NCBI GenBank assembly: GCA_031292355.1
Contig: JARLHI010000007.1
Coordinates: 1-64,000, forward strand
Direction of reading: 5' to 3'
DNA from: Candidatus Obscuribacterales bacterium
GTDB lineage: Bacteria > Cyanobacteriota > Vampirovibrionia > Obscuribacterales > Obscuribacteraceae
Length of the DNA stretch: 64,000 nt
A program made the translations under genes and the position numbers. The notes under the pieces were generated by a model. The model ran no database searches. It saw only the letters and a list, made by a program, of their open reading frames with translations, and had not been told where the DNA came from. Positions 8,552-18,414 of this stretch are shown here, piece after piece. The stretch's first letter is position 1. Each line of letters opens with the position of its first letter.

Positions 8552-10084
8552 ATGAAAGACGCTCGAGAAGACGGCGCGCCCACAATCAAAGAGTTGCTTG
8601 AAGTCATTGAACACTCTGATGGGCGCGTCGATCTTCGCCATGAAACGGCCATAAGTGCAAGCCCTCTCTATAATCACGACCTGGCACCGGTTCCTGTCGC
8701 TGCACGCAAATGGAGCACGTACAACTATGCAGCTCTGTGGGTGAGTATGTCGGCATGTATTCCGACATACATGCTTTCGTCGGGGCTGATTGCCTCGGGC
8801 ATGAACTGGTGGCAGGCGCTGGTTACCATCCTTCTAGGAAACATCATCGTTCTCGCGCCGATTTTGCTCAACTCACATCCTGGTACCAAATATGGTGTGC
8901 CATTTCCTGTTTTTGCACGTGCCGCTTACGGCACGTATGGCTCGAACTTGCCAGCCTTGATGCGAGCTCTGGTTGCTTGCGGCTGGTTCGGCATTCAATC
9001 ATGGATAGGGGGACAGGCGTTAAATACTTTCTTTGCCGCTCTTATCCCTAACTGGGCGACTTTGCTTGGAGCTCCTATTCTTGAACACGCACCGACCGCA
9101 TGGCTATCGTTTGGCTTGTTCTGGGGCTTCAACATTTTTATCATTTACAAAGGCATGGATCTTTTGAAGAAGGTCGAAGGATTGGCTGCACCATTTGTTA
9201 TGACAATGACCGTGCTCCTTTGCCTGTGGGCTGTTATTAGCGCTCACGGATTGGGAGCATTAATAAGCCAGCCATCTAAATTTAAAACCACTCAAGAGTT
9301 TTTAATTACCTTCTTTCCATCTTTAACGGCGATGGTTGGATACTGGGCTACATTGTCTCTGAACATGCCTGATTTCACCCGCTTTGGGCACAGCCAGCGC
9401 GAACAAACTATTGGTCAAGTCATTGCCCTTCCAACTGCCATGACGCTCTTTTCAGCAATGAGCGTAATCATTACATCGGCTGCAATAACTCTCTATCCTT
9501 CCGTGCCAATGACTGTTCTATGGGACCCGGTGCAATTGATAGGACAATTCAAAGAACCATTAGTGGTGGCAATTTCAATGTTTACAGTGGCGGTGGCGAC
9601 ACTATCAGTAAATATTGCAGCGAATGTGGTTTCGCCGGCAAATGACTTTGCAAATGCCTTCCCAAAATTCATTACATTCAAAACAGGTGGGCTTATAACG
9701 GGCATAATTGGCATCGCCATGCAGCCGTGGAAGCTCGTTGCCGACCCCAGTGGTTACATATTTCAATGGCTCGTTGGTTATTCTGGCGGGCTAGGCTCCA
9801 TTGCCGGGGTGCTTATTGTAGACTACTGGATCATTCGTCGCTGCCACCTGGAGCTTGCTGATTTATACTTAGTTGACTCCAGTTACCAGTACACAAAAGG
9901 CTGGAATCTAATCGCTGTTGTTGCCACGATAATTGGCTGTGCATGCGCCTGGTGCGGTGCCTTTATCCCTCAGCTGAAGGGCTTTTACGACAACGCCTGG
10001 TTTGTTGGTTTACTCGTTTCAGGCTCGCTATATTGGGCAATGATGACCTTTCGAGGCAAAACGAAACAAGTGGCGAGTGAATGA
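8552..10084 (+). CDS. NCS1 family nucleobase/hydantoin:cation symporter
   Basis: A 510-residue, 12-helix transporter. The N-terminal signature VDLRHETAISASPLYNHDL leads into the conserved NCS1 region (SACIPTYML, MNWWQAL, LNSHPGTKYGVPFPVFARA, WFGIQSWIGG). These are hallmark segments of the Mhp1/PucI/CodB superfamily that takes up purines, allantoin, hydantoins, cytosine or thiamine with Na+ or H+. The loop containing YGVPFPVFAR and the WFGIQSWIGG helix are closest to the PucI/Mhp1 branch, but the substrate is not certain. The stop overlaps the start of the antiporter gene as ATGA, so the two are translationally coupled. Confidence 0.9.
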   Translation: MKDAREDGAPTIKELLEVIEHSDGRVDLRHETAISASPLYNHDLAPVPVAARKWSTYNYAALWVSMSACIPTYMLSSGLIASGMNWWQALVTILLGNIIVLAPILLNSHPGTKYGVPFPVFARAAYGTYGSNLPALMRALVACGWFGIQSWIGGQALNTFFAALIPNWATLLGAPILEHAPTAWLSFGLFWGFNIFIIYKGMDLLKKVEGLAAPFVMTMTVLLCLWAVISAHGLGALISQPSKFKTTQEFLITFFPSLTAMVGYWATLSLNMPDFTRFGHSQREQTIGQVIALPTAMTLFSAMSVIITSAAITLYPSVPMTVLWDPVQLIGQFKEPLVVAISMFTVAVATLSVNIAANVVSPANDFANAFPKFITFKTGGLITGIIGIAMQPWKLVADPSGYIFQWLVGYSGGLGSIAGVLIVDYWIIRRCHLELADLYLVDSSYQYTKGWNLIAVVATIIGCACAWCGAFIPQLKGFYDNAWFVGLLVSGSLYWAMMTFRGKTKQVASE

Positions 10085-12327
10085 TGACAATTTTCCGAAA
10101 AGAACTCAAATTTTCCCTGCAAACTGTTTTTTTAATTGTGACTGTGTGTCTTGTCTGCTTGCCAGTTTTCGCAGCAGATTCGACACATGTTGCTGCGGCA
10201 AGCGCCGGACTAAGTGAACACTCAGTCTTGCTACTTTTCCTGGATTTGGCCGTTTTGCTTTTAGCTTCGCTTGTTTGCGGCGAAGTAATGGTGCGATTTG
10301 GGCAACCAGCGATCATCGGTCAAATCTTAGCCGGAGTGCTTCTAGGACAGACTGTTTTCGGTAATTTCTTTCCGGCTCAATCGGCATGGCTTTTCCCACA
10401 AGAGGGAAACCACCTGAAATACATTGAATCGTTTTCCTGGATTGGCGTTTCTTTTGTGCTGATGCTTACTGGTATGGAAACAGACGTTTCGACCCTAAAA
10501 CGGCTTGGAAAGCCAGCTCTCTATTTTGCCCTGTATGGCTTTATCGGCCCTCTACTAACCGGTGCGGCGATTTCCTTCTTCTTGCCTGACAGTCTGATTA
10601 CGTCACCAGCAGAAAGAACAGCTTTTGCTGTGCTTCTTGGAGCAGTCTTCGCCGCAGCCTCCGTTGCCGTCGTTGGCAAAGTACTTATGGACATGAAACT
10701 GATGCAGCGCGACATCGGGCTCTTGGTGGTCTCCGCTGCTTTGTCTCACGATCTTCTTTGCTGTTTGCTGCTCGCAGCGATTGCCGTGCTATCAGGAAGC
10801 GGTTCGCACGGCGACAATACGTTATTTGTCGCCATCGGCGGCACACTAGGCTTCGCGGGTTTTTTATATTTTGGGCGACCGCTATTCTTCAATATTTTAC
10901 GTTTGATCAATGACAAAGTCTCTAGCAGCGATGGACTAGTCACTGCGATGGTGGCATTGCTTTTGCTATGCGCAGCCTCAACTGAGGCTCTTGGAGTACA
11001 TATTGTGCTTGGTGCATTTGCCGCCGGTGTCATTCTTTCAAAGGCACCGGTAATTAGCGCCAAAGTGGTGCGTCCGCTAGAAGTCGTTACCATGGGATTT
11101 TTCGCGCCGATATTCTTTGCTTCAGCTGCGTTAAAAGTGAATATGGCTGCTCTGTGCGACCCGCAGTTAGCATTAATCACTGCCGCTCTCTGCCTAGCAA
11201 CAGTTGCAAGCAAAGCGCTTTTCTGCTGTCTGGCTGGCAAATACAGCGGCATCGGTCCCTTCGAATCGTTGTCTGTGAGTTTTGGCGCTAATACGAAAGG
11301 CTCAATGGGAATTATCCTGGCAATGCTTGGCTACGCATTGAACATAATTACCATCAACATGATGGCGGTGACGATTTTTATCTCCCTATTTACGACAGCC
11401 ATTGCTCCTACACTTCTAAAATGGGGACTGAGCAAGGTTCTCAGCAGCGACGCAGAGAAAGAAAGAATTGCCAGACTCGACCGACAATCGCGCACCATTC
11501 TCGGTAGCATTAGAAGAGTTTTGTGGCCGACATCTGGCACAGAGCGCAGTTTGTTCATAGCCAAGTTACTGGGCAGCATCGGCGAACAGCAAGTAATCGA
11601 GACAACGATTTTGTTTGCGAAAACCAAGGATTCCACAACTAAGGCAAGACATGCGTTTAAGAGCGTTTCTCAAGCTATGCGCGCACAAAATGCCGGCTTT
11701 ATGGAACGCACTGTCTCGTCTGAAAACGTCCTCGATGCAATTGTTTCAGAAGCGAGCAAGGGCTACGATCTGATCGTCATGAGCGAAGACGACCCTGCTG
11801 CCGACGCGAGACACGTTTTTGGTCCCCTTGTAGATAGCGCCATTCTCGAGACATCTACGCGATGCCTGGTTGTTTACGTACCTGAAAAAACTACGGAACG
11901 AGAGATCAAGCAGGTAATCGTTCCAGTGCGTGACAGCGAGCTATCTTTAAACGCCGGCGAATTTGGCATTTCGCTGGCAAAATCACTGGGCGCTGAGGTA
12001 ACATGCTTGAGCATCGACACGCCTGAGTCAGTGCAACTGTATTCTGAAGAAACACGCAGTGGCACGACAATCGAACGCAACATTACAGCTGAAATTGCAG
12101 GATCTTTAACTGAACTTTCTAAAGCACTTGATGTGCCGTTTTCATCCAAAATTTTGGACGCGAGCTTGCATCCAGCGGCGGCGATCGTCCAGGCGGCCAA
12201 TGAAAGTAGTGCTGATTTGATAGTACTCGGAGCAGAGCCTAAACTCGCAAAGGGACTGTTTTTAGGACACACCATCAACTATGTTCTAAGACACGCGCCT
12301 TGCGCAGTTGTAGTGCTGAAGTTATAA
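10081..12327 (+). CDS. CPA2-type cation:proton antiporter with tandem C-terminal UspA domains
   Basis: A 748-residue protein. After a first hydrophobic segment that looks like a signal anchor come about 12 helices of the Na+/H+ exchanger fold (residues 45-440, with GQPAIIGQILAGVLLG, MLTGMETD and LGVHIVLGAFAAGVI, typical of Kef/CPA2 proteins). Two universal stress protein domains follow (about 490-600 and 615-748). The last ends with the G-rich nucleotide-binding motif GLFLGHTINYVLRHAPCAVVV. No RCK/TrkA-N domain is present. It probably exports K+ or Na+ against H+ under control of nucleotide-binding Usp domains. It starts within the stop of the NCS1 gene (ATGA overlap). Confidence 0.88.
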   Translation: MMTIFRKELKFSLQTVFLIVTVCLVCLPVFAADSTHVAAASAGLSEHSVLLLFLDLAVLLLASLVCGEVMVRFGQPAIIGQILAGVLLGQTVFGNFFPAQSAWLFPQEGNHLKYIESFSWIGVSFVLMLTGMETDVSTLKRLGKPALYFALYGFIGPLLTGAAISFFLPDSLITSPAERTAFAVLLGAVFAAASVAVVGKVLMDMKLMQRDIGLLVVSAALSHDLLCCLLLAAIAVLSGSGSHGDNTLFVAIGGTLGFAGFLYFGRPLFFNILRLINDKVSSSDGLVTAMVALLLLCAASTEALGVHIVLGAFAAGVILSKAPVISAKVVRPLEVVTMGFFAPIFFASAALKVNMAALCDPQLALITAALCLATVASKALFCCLAGKYSGIGPFESLSVSFGANTKGSMGIILAMLGYALNIITINMMAVTIFISLFTTAIAPTLLKWGLSKVLSSDAEKERIARLDRQSRTILGSIRRVLWPTSGTERSLFIAKLLGSIGEQQVIETTILFAKTKDSTTKARHAFKSVSQAMRAQNAGFMERTVSSENVLDAIVSEASKGYDLIVMSEDDPAADARHVFGPLVDSAILETSTRCLVVYVPEKTTEREIKQVIVPVRDSELSLNAGEFGISLAKSLGAEVTCLSIDTPESVQLYSEETRSGTTIERNITAEIAGSLTELSKALDVPFSSKILDASLHPAAAIVQAANESSADLIVLGAEPKLAKGLFLGHTINYVLRHAPCAVVVLKL

Positions 12328-12349
12328 ACACAGTGAAAATTTCGTAACC

Positions 12350-12646
12350 ATGCAAATGAAAACTGTGATTTTAATTCCAGCATTCTGCTTGCTGCTCCAA
12401 TTCAGTTGCAATGCAGCCTTATCCAAGAGCGCAGCCAATAAGCCAAAATTACCTAGCAAGCGACAAGAAGTCAAACACATACCTCGAACGCCAAAAAGTC
12501 GTCAGCAAAAGAGCAAGCCCTTTATCAAGCGCAGTAACAACACAAATTTAAACTACAACGCGTATCCACCACTTCCGAATCAAGAAGCCGGCTATGTAGG
12601 CGATTTTTGGCCTCGTCCTCGAAAGCCTGAGCCAATCCGCAAATAG
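12350..12646 (+). CDS. small exported basic protein, unknown function
   Basis: A 98-residue protein with a signal sequence (residues 1-23, cut near CNA-ALS) and a short mature part rich in Lys, Arg and Pro. No known domain is recognised. The segment YPPLPNQEAGY recalls the GFPPLP motif of the secreted pair at 44.6-46.1 kb, but the match is too short to claim homology. It follows the antiporter stop by 22 bases and could be the last gene of that transcript. The probable ATG is at 12350; a second in-frame ATG two codons later is equally possible. Confidence 0.5.
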   Translation: MQMKTVILIPAFCLLLQFSCNAALSKSAANKPKLPSKRQEVKHIPRTPKSRQQKSKPFIKRSNNTNLNYNAYPPLPNQEAGYVGDFWPRPRKPEPIRK

Positions 12647-12786
12647 CCACACCTGCTATTTCACGTCAAAAGCAACGTCAAGGTACGGTTGAAGGCAATA
12701 GGTTGCCGATCTCGAAAAACATCCAATCAATCTGTTTAAATTTGCGCGTGATATAGCTACATGGTGAAAATTCAACTCAACCGGGT

Positions 12787-14232
12787 ATGAACATAGGGGT
12801 TTCTTCGCTAAAGAAAACAATGCCACCGGAACAAAATCAAAATAAAACAACAGCCGCAATGCTGCACGACAACACCGCGTCTCCGCGCGATGAAAGACGT
12901 GCACGAGGAAATATTCTTCGCGGAGCCGTGCCCTATGAATCCCATGGAAAATGGATTGCTACTGAATCACGTCTAGATCCCCTGAACATCCTTCAAATGG
13001 GCGATGAGGGACGAATTCCCGAGCTAATTCCGATTCGCTATGGGCGCATGGCGAAGTCGCCATTTACTTTCTTTCGCGGGGCTGCCGCAATTATGGCAGC
13101 AGATTTAGCCACTACTCCTAACATCAAAGTGCGCGTGCAAGCCTGTGGAGACGCCCACGCTCTAAATTTCGGCGCGTTTGCAACACCGGAGCGCAACGTT
13201 GTTTTCGATCTCAATGATTTTGATGAAACATTGCCAGCACCGTGGGAATGGGACCTAAAAAGACTAGCCACCAGTCTTGCCTTGATCTCACGCAACAATG
13301 GCTACAAAGACAAAGTAGCTAGAGCTGCCGTGAAAGCCGCAGTGCGAGCCTACCGCGAAAAAATGGCTGAATTTTCGAAGATGTCGATTCTAGACATCTG
13401 GTACGCCAACGTGCCTTGGGAGCACGTGATAGAGGAAGCGCAAGATAATCTGATCAAGAAAAAACTCAAAGCACGTCTAAAAAAAGCGCATAAGAACACG
13501 ATTGCGGGGCACTACTTTCCCAAGCTAGCGCAAGAACATAATGGCTCGTACCGCATAATCGATAATCCGCCGCTCATGTTCCACATGGATGATAATCAGG
13601 TTTTTGAAAACGAGATGAAGCAGGGACTGGAGCTTTATCGAGATTCGCTGCAAGACGACCGAAGACGCCTTCTGGAGCGATATAAACTTTGCGATATAGC
13701 CATAAAAGTGGTCGGTATAGGCAGTGTTGGCACGACTTGCGCAGTAGCCTTATGGCTTGCTCCTGATAACGAGCCACTATTTTTGCAGTTAAAAGAAGCA
13801 CGCCCATCAGTTCTTGCAGAATACTGCGGACAAAGTGAGTATGACACTAACGGTGAACGAGTCGTCGCCGGTCAACGCGTCATGCAGTCTGCCAGTGACA
13901 TATTTTTAGGCTGGATGAAACTGGCTAGTGGTCGCCACTTCTACGTGCGCCAGCTACGAGACACCAAAATTAAGCTTGTACCAGAAGATTGGAGTGAAAG
14001 TCATCTGTCGGTCATGGCAGCCGTATTGGGTGGCGTTTTAGCACGCGCTCACGCACGTTCTGGAGACTCGTCCGTAATAAGTGGCTATCTTGGCGAGTCG
14101 GAAGAATTTGACGATGCTATTGCAGATTTCGCCAGCGCTTATGCCGATCAAACTGAAAGAGACCATGCGTCTTTGGAACAGGCGGTAAAATCCGGCAAAA
14201 TCACGGCGTTAACTGAAGAAGAGGCTGATTGA
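12787..14232 (+). CDS. DUF2252 family protein
   Basis: A 481-residue protein matching DUF2252 over nearly its whole length. RYGRM and SPFTFFRGAA lie near residues 80-98, GDAHALNFG near 119, and FDLNDFDETLPAPWEWDLKR near 139. DUF2252 members adopt a kinase-like fold. Their GDxHxxNFG and DFDE motifs resemble the aminoglycoside phosphotransferase catalytic loop and metal site, so a small-molecule kinase activity is plausible but not established. The upstream Shine-Dalgarno signal is weak, and an in-frame ATG at 12823 is an alternative start. The stop shares one base with the start of the kinase gene (TGATG), so the two products are probably made together. Confidence 0.85.
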   Translation: MNIGVSSLKKTMPPEQNQNKTTAAMLHDNTASPRDERRARGNILRGAVPYESHGKWIATESRLDPLNILQMGDEGRIPELIPIRYGRMAKSPFTFFRGAAAIMAADLATTPNIKVRVQACGDAHALNFGAFATPERNVVFDLNDFDETLPAPWEWDLKRLATSLALISRNNGYKDKVARAAVKAAVRAYREKMAEFSKMSILDIWYANVPWEHVIEEAQDNLIKKKLKARLKKAHKNTIAGHYFPKLAQEHNGSYRIIDNPPLMFHMDDNQVFENEMKQGLELYRDSLQDDRRRLLERYKLCDIAIKVVGIGSVGTTCAVALWLAPDNEPLFLQLKEARPSVLAEYCGQSEYDTNGERVVAGQRVMQSASDIFLGWMKLASGRHFYVRQLRDTKIKLVPEDWSESHLSVMAAVLGGVLARAHARSGDSSVISGYLGESEEFDDAIADFASAYADQTERDHASLEQAVKSGKITALTEEEAD

Positions 14233-15929
14233 TGACCAGTACAAGCAAACGTTCTGTGAAGAAAGCCTGCATGACCTGCGGGGAAGACTATGCAGATGGT
14301 CCAGATAAATGCCCATTTGACGGAACAGTCTTGACGACAATTGCAACGGAACTTGCGCCAGGTGAAGTTCTCGGAGGTCGTTATGAAATAGAGGGCGCCT
14401 TTGCCTCTGGTGGCATGGGGCTGATATACAAAGCTAAGCACCAGTTGATGAATAGAACGGTAGCTATTAAAACCATTCATTTATCCTTGATGTCTGGCGG
14501 TGCGGCTCTCAAACGCTTTCAACAAGAAGCACAGGCCATCAGCGCCCTCAATCATCCAAACATCCTTTCAGTTTTCGACTTCTTCATCTCAGATGATGGA
14601 CAACCCTATCTCGTAATGGACTATTTGCAGGGCACAAACTTGCGAGAAGTTCTAAATACGGATCACCGAGTAACGCTTTCGCGTGCACTGCCGATACTGA
14701 TTGCAGCTTGTTCTGGCTTTCAGCACGCACACGAACATGGAGTCATACATAGAGACATCAAACCCGCCAATCTTATGTTGGTCGATTTCTCAGATAACCC
14801 AGACTTCGTCAAAATCGTGGACTTTGGCATCGCCAAGCTGCTTACCGAAGAAGCTCAATCGAATCATCTCACCGCCACTGGTGACACATTTGGCAGTCCA
14901 GAATTTATGAGCCCTGAGCAGTGTCGAGCAAAAATTCCAGACGCCCGCTCAGACATCTATTCACTTGGATGCGTGATGTATGTGATGCTTACCGGCGCTT
15001 CGCCATTCACCAGCCAGGACCCGATGGAAATCATGTACAAGCAAGTACATGATTCACCGCCACCGCCCAGTAAAGTTTGCCCAGAAGCAAATCTACCTGA
15101 AGCGGTTGATACGTTAGTTTTGAAAGCTATCCAGAAAGAACCCGAGAATCGTTTCCAGAGCATGGATGAAATGCGTCAGGCACTGCTGGCAATCTCCGCA
15201 CAATTAGGCGATTCGCTCGCTCAGCCAACGACTGTGAGCTCTGCTGTCGTCGCAAATACACAGACGTCAAACACTTCCGATTCTATATCCGCCACTGCAA
15301 CCAGTACCACAAAAGTACCAGCGGACACAGCAACCAAAAGCGTGGCTATAAAAAATCAAAATATCGCCGCGTCTGCAGCAATTGGACTGGCTGTCGTCGC
15401 AGTAATTGTTATTGCTTTTGGCGTCAGCAAGCAAACTCAGACGATACCATCGCCATCCACCACCAGTAAATCAACGACAGCTTCACCCGAGGCGAACCAG
15501 GCCGCGACTTCGCCAACGCCGGCGCAGACTGCGGCGCCTGCTAGTGCCGCTGCTGTCAGCAGCCCCGGTGTAACTATGCCCGCGACCGAAAATGTGCAAG
15601 TGCAGCAGATGCAACAAGCGAGGTCTTCGTACGACTCCAATTTAAAAAATGGTGAGGCAGAATTTAAAGCCCGTCATTTTCCAGAAGCCAGGCTGTACTT
15701 TACATCAGCGCACTCTATCGCTGGGACTTTTGGACAAACTGATGAGCGCTATATCGACAGCCTGCGCTGGATCTCAAAATGCGACCTAGCGACTGGAAAA
15801 TATGAACAAGCCATATCAGGGCTCCAATATGTTGCCTATGCACAAAAGAGGCTACATGGAGCCAAATCACCTCAGGTTCGCGCTACAGAAGCTGATTTGC
15901 AAACAGCGAAGAAAGCTCTCAAACGTTAG
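14232..15929 (+). CDS. transmembrane Ser/Thr protein kinase with N-terminal zinc ribbon and C-terminal TPR-like domain
   Basis: A 565-residue protein. Residues 13-31 form a small ribbon (C13, C16, C27, then PFDGT). The Hanks-type kinase domain covers about 50-315, with glycine loop ASGGMGLIY, Lys80 in AIK, HRD at 173-175, DFG at 197-199 and SPEFMSPEQ as the activation-segment end. All catalytic residues are intact. A Ser/Thr/Pro-rich linker, one membrane helix (about 378-397) and an extracytoplasmic region with a TPR-like repeat follow. It probably senses envelope conditions and phosphorylates cytoplasmic targets on Ser or Thr. The ATG at 14232 is used because it overlaps the upstream stop (TGATG) and follows GAAGAAGAGG; a TTG one codon earlier is less likely. 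Confidence 0.92.
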   Translation: MTSTSKRSVKKACMTCGEDYADGPDKCPFDGTVLTTIATELAPGEVLGGRYEIEGAFASGGMGLIYKAKHQLMNRTVAIKTIHLSLMSGGAALKRFQQEAQAISALNHPNILSVFDFFISDDGQPYLVMDYLQGTNLREVLNTDHRVTLSRALPILIAACSGFQHAHEHGVIHRDIKPANLMLVDFSDNPDFVKIVDFGIAKLLTEEAQSNHLTATGDTFGSPEFMSPEQCRAKIPDARSDIYSLGCVMYVMLTGASPFTSQDPMEIMYKQVHDSPPPPSKVCPEANLPEAVDTLVLKAIQKEPENRFQSMDEMRQALLAISAQLGDSLAQPTTVSSAVVANTQTSNTSDSISATATSTTKVPADTATKSVAIKNQNIAASAAIGLAVVAVIVIAFGVSKQTQTIPSPSTTSKSTTASPEANQAATSPTPAQTAAPASAAAVSSPGVTMPATENVQVQQMQQARSSYDSNLKNGEAEFKARHFPEARLYFTSAHSIAGTFGQTDERYIDSLRWISKCDLATGKYEQAISGLQYVAYAQKRLHGAKSPQVRATEADLQTAKKALKR

Positions 15930-16028
15930 AGATTGACCGCCGTCACCGCGACGTCGCTATACAGTTCGCACCGCATTGACCTAAAATAGTTCGAGATGTA
16001 ATCGACTACAATGATAAATAAAGGGTCT

Positions 16029-16826
16029 ATGCGGAAATATTTGAATGCAGCAAAGTTGGCTGCGCTGATGTTGCTTCTTTTGCCTGTCGCGCGGGCCGAT
16101 GACGGCGGCATTTCGTTTGGCGGCAACCCACACTTGTTGAAAGGGCACGCAACCGTCGCCATGAAAAACGAAGTCGTAAAGATGGACGTTGGCGAAAAAA
16201 CGATCAAAGTTGATTGCAATTTTGTGTTCCACAATAGCGGACCAACGTGCACTGTGCGAGTTGGCTTCCCCGATGAAGGCACAGGCGCGGCCGAACCATA
16301 TCAAGGCGATCCCGTGCCAAAGAACCCGAAGGCAACGTTCATCACTTATGATTCGTGGGTTGACGGGAAGAAAGTTAAGACAGAGTTGGTTCCCACCAAT
16401 GATCGCAGCCTCTACTGGCACGCCAAAACCGTTACCTTCAAAGCTAACAGCGATTGCGTTATTCGCGACGTTTACACTTTGCCACCAGGGGCACAAGTAA
16501 CGAACGAAAACGGCTTATATCAGCAGACTTCTTACGTCTTGCATACTGGTGCATCCTGGCACGGACCAATCGGGCGCGCGGAGATTATTGTCAATTTCGC
16601 ACCGAATTTGGTATCAAAACCGATGGTAGCGAGATTTTTGTATAACACCCTCCCTTCTGATATGAAGTGGTCGACTCTTCCACCACTTACCATCCTTTAC
16701 GAGGGACTATCACAGCCCAAGGTTGAGAAGAACACCTTGCACTTTATCCGCACTAATTTCAAACCAACGAAGCAAGATGATATCCATTTATACTATGGCT
16801 ACAAAAAATTGACGAACATGCCGTAG
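16029..16826 (+). CDS. exported DUF4424-like protein
   Basis: A protein of about 265 residues with a signal sequence (cut near ARA-DDG) and a mainly beta mature domain. The opening GGNPHLLKGHATVAMKNEVV and the F-x-F-x-N-x-x-P pattern around CNFVFHNSGPTCTVRVGFPD resemble DUF4424 proteins, whose function is unknown. The ATG at 16029 follows AAAGGG closely; an upstream in-frame ATG at 16011 has no ribosome site. It stands alone between the kinase and the minus-strand thiolase group. Family assignment rests on motif pattern only. Confidence 0.6.
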   Translation: MRKYLNAAKLAALMLLLLPVARADDGGISFGGNPHLLKGHATVAMKNEVVKMDVGEKTIKVDCNFVFHNSGPTCTVRVGFPDEGTGAAEPYQGDPVPKNPKATFITYDSWVDGKKVKTELVPTNDRSLYWHAKTVTFKANSDCVIRDVYTLPPGAQVTNENGLYQQTSYVLHTGASWHGPIGRAEIIVNFAPNLVSKPMVARFLYNTLPSDMKWSTLPPLTILYEGLSQPKVEKNTLHFIRTNFKPTKQDDIHLYYGYKKLTNMP

Positions 16827-16890
16827 TTCAATTGTCTGGCTAACATTGACGCTTCATGCAAAAACAAAAGCAAGCGCTTCTTGAATTATT

Positions 16891-17094
16891 TCAGGTGAGC
16901 GAATGATTCGTCGGTGACCAAGTCCTGTTGTCGTTTTTAAAGTGGCAATTGGCACTGAGAGCGAGTTTATCCTCATAAGTAGTCCGCTCTGAGCGCTTAA
17001 CCGTAAAACACATCTGCAAGGCCAGGTTTGCCGCCTCAGCGTCTGACTTGTCTGAAAATAGATTTTTTAACGTGAGCTCTCTCGTCAAACTCAA
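16891..17094 (-). CDS. possible small protein overlapping the thiolase stop
   Basis: A 67-residue frame begins with TTG at 17094 and overlaps the thiolase stop (TTGA), the arrangement of a coupled downstream cistron. An AGAGGG lies directly before it. The sequence contains several charged residues and two Cys but matches no family I recognise. The rare start codon and small size keep confidence low. Confidence 0.25.
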   Translation of the reverse strand: MSLTRELTLKNLFSDKSDAEAANLALQMCFTVKRSERTTYEDKLALSANCHFKNDNRTWSPTNHSLT

Positions 17095-18329
17095 ACCCTC
17101 TGAATGATCGTAGCTACTGCTTGACCGCCGCCGATACAGAGCGTAATTAAGGCAGTTTGCAAATTACGTCGTTCCAGTTCATCTAAGGCTGTACCCAGCA
17201 AAATGGCACCAGTTGCTCCCAGAGGATGTGCTAACGCAATGGCACCGCCATTGACATTGACTTTGTCGACGTCGATTTTTAAATTGCGCATCGTCTGTAG
17301 TGGCACCACGGCAAAAGCCTCGTTGATCTCCCATAAATCTATATCGGCAACGGTCATTTTTGCTTTCGCTAGTGCCTTCTTGACGGCATCAGTCGGCGCA
17401 GTCAACATTATTACCGGCTCAGTAGAATATACGGACATTGCAACTATCTTGCCACGGGGCTTAATTGCATGATCTCGTGCATAATTCTCTGATGATAGCA
17501 GCACAACTGCCGCACCATCAGCGATACCACTGGAATTACCCGCGGTATGAACATGTATAATTTCTTTTGCATCAGGATAGCGTCGCAACGCAATTTGATC
17601 AAAAGTAGCGCCACCTTCGCCAACCGGTATGGCACCCACTTTGATAAAAGCAGGCGAAAGCGCGCCAAGCGCTGTCATTGTCGTTTCAGGACGTGGATGA
17701 TCGTCTTTAGAAAGAACAACATTACCGTCAGCGGGATCCTTTACAGCAAACAAACTTTTAGCAAACCTCTCTTGGCTTTGCGCTTTTGCCGCTTTCATTT
17801 GAGAATCGAGCGCAAAAGCGTCGACATCAGCTCGAGTGAAACCTTCCCGCGTGGCAATCAAGTCTGCACTGATACCTTGCGGAACTTGAAACACGCGTTC
17901 GCGCAGGCGTTCATTGTTGCCGTCAAGCCCAGAGCCATCAGCTCCAATAGGCACCTGCGACATGCTTTCCACTCCGCCACCGACGACTAAATCCTGAGAC
18001 CCGGCCAGAATGGTGGCAGCACCAAAATTGACAGCCTGCAAACCAGATCCACAAAAACGATTGAGTGTGACACCAGAAACTCTATCTGGCCATCCAGCAG
18101 CCAGCACTGCGTTACGCGCTAAATTGCCACCCTGTTCACCAGATTGCGTGGCAACTCCGACGATCACATCCTCAACATCACCTGGCTCAAGCGTTGGGTT
18201 TCGCTTTGTGAGTTCGTTGAGGGTCTGTCCCAGCAATTCCTGGGGATGAATCTTGGAAAAGGCTCCAGAACCCGTTTTAGCTCGCGCACGAGGAGTACGA
18301 ACCGCATCAAGAATATAGACTGTTTCCAT
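17091..18329 (-). CDS. acetyl-CoA acetyltransferase / 3-ketoacyl-CoA thiolase
   Basis: A 412-residue thiolase. The nucleophile Cys lies in [10 protein letters not shown] (about residue 94), the second catalytic block is [14 protein letters not shown], and the C-terminal Cys is in TLCIGGGQA. The set is complete, so the enzyme should be active in condensing or cleaving acyl-CoA in fatty acid oxidation, ketogenesis or the first step toward HMG-CoA. Subfamily choice (FadA or AtoB/PhaA) cannot be made from sequence reading alone. TGGAGG lies about 9 bases before the ATG, and a 22-base palindrome sits just upstream of it, so transcription is probably under a dimeric repressor. No regulator gene is next to it. 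Confidence 0.92.
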   Translation of the reverse strand: METVYILDAVRTPRARAKTGSGAFSKIHPQELLGQTLNELTKRNPTLEPGDVEDVIVGVATQSGEQGGNLARNAVLAAGWPDRVSGVTLNRFCGSGLQAVNFGAATILAGSQDLVVGGGVESMSQVPIGADGSGLDGNNERLRERVFQVPQGISADLIATREGFTRADVDAFALDSQMKAAKAQSQERFAKSLFAVKDPADGNVVLSKDDHPRPETTMTALGALSPAFIKVGAIPVGEGGATFDQIALRRYPDAKEIIHVHTAGNSSGIADGAAVVLLSSENYARDHAIKPRGKIVAMSVYSTEPVIMLTAPTDAVKKALAKAKMTVADIDLWEINEAFAVVPLQTMRNLKIDVDKVNVNGGAIALAHPLGATGAILLGTALDELERRNLQTALITLCIGGGQAVATIIQRV

Positions 18330-18350
18330 AAATTTACGCCTCCATTTTTA

Positions 18351-18372
18351 TTATATTACGAGCGTAATATAA
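18351..18372. promoter_or_regulatory. perfect palindromic operator upstream of the thiolase gene
   Basis: The arms TTATATTACG and CGTAATATAA are separated only by AG. The dyad begins 21 bases upstream of the thiolase ATG and just beyond its Shine-Dalgarno sequence. This size and symmetry fit a TetR-type fatty-acid or acyl-CoA regulator binding as a dimer; the regulator type is an inference. Confidence 0.65.
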
Positions 18373-18414
18373 AGTCAAAACGGTCCAATACGGGCATTCC
18401 ACTGCGGTATCCTT

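Noticed and set aside
16856..16906. 16-residue frame ([16 protein letters not shown]) near the end of the DUF4424-like gene
   Set aside because: No ribosome site and too short to support.
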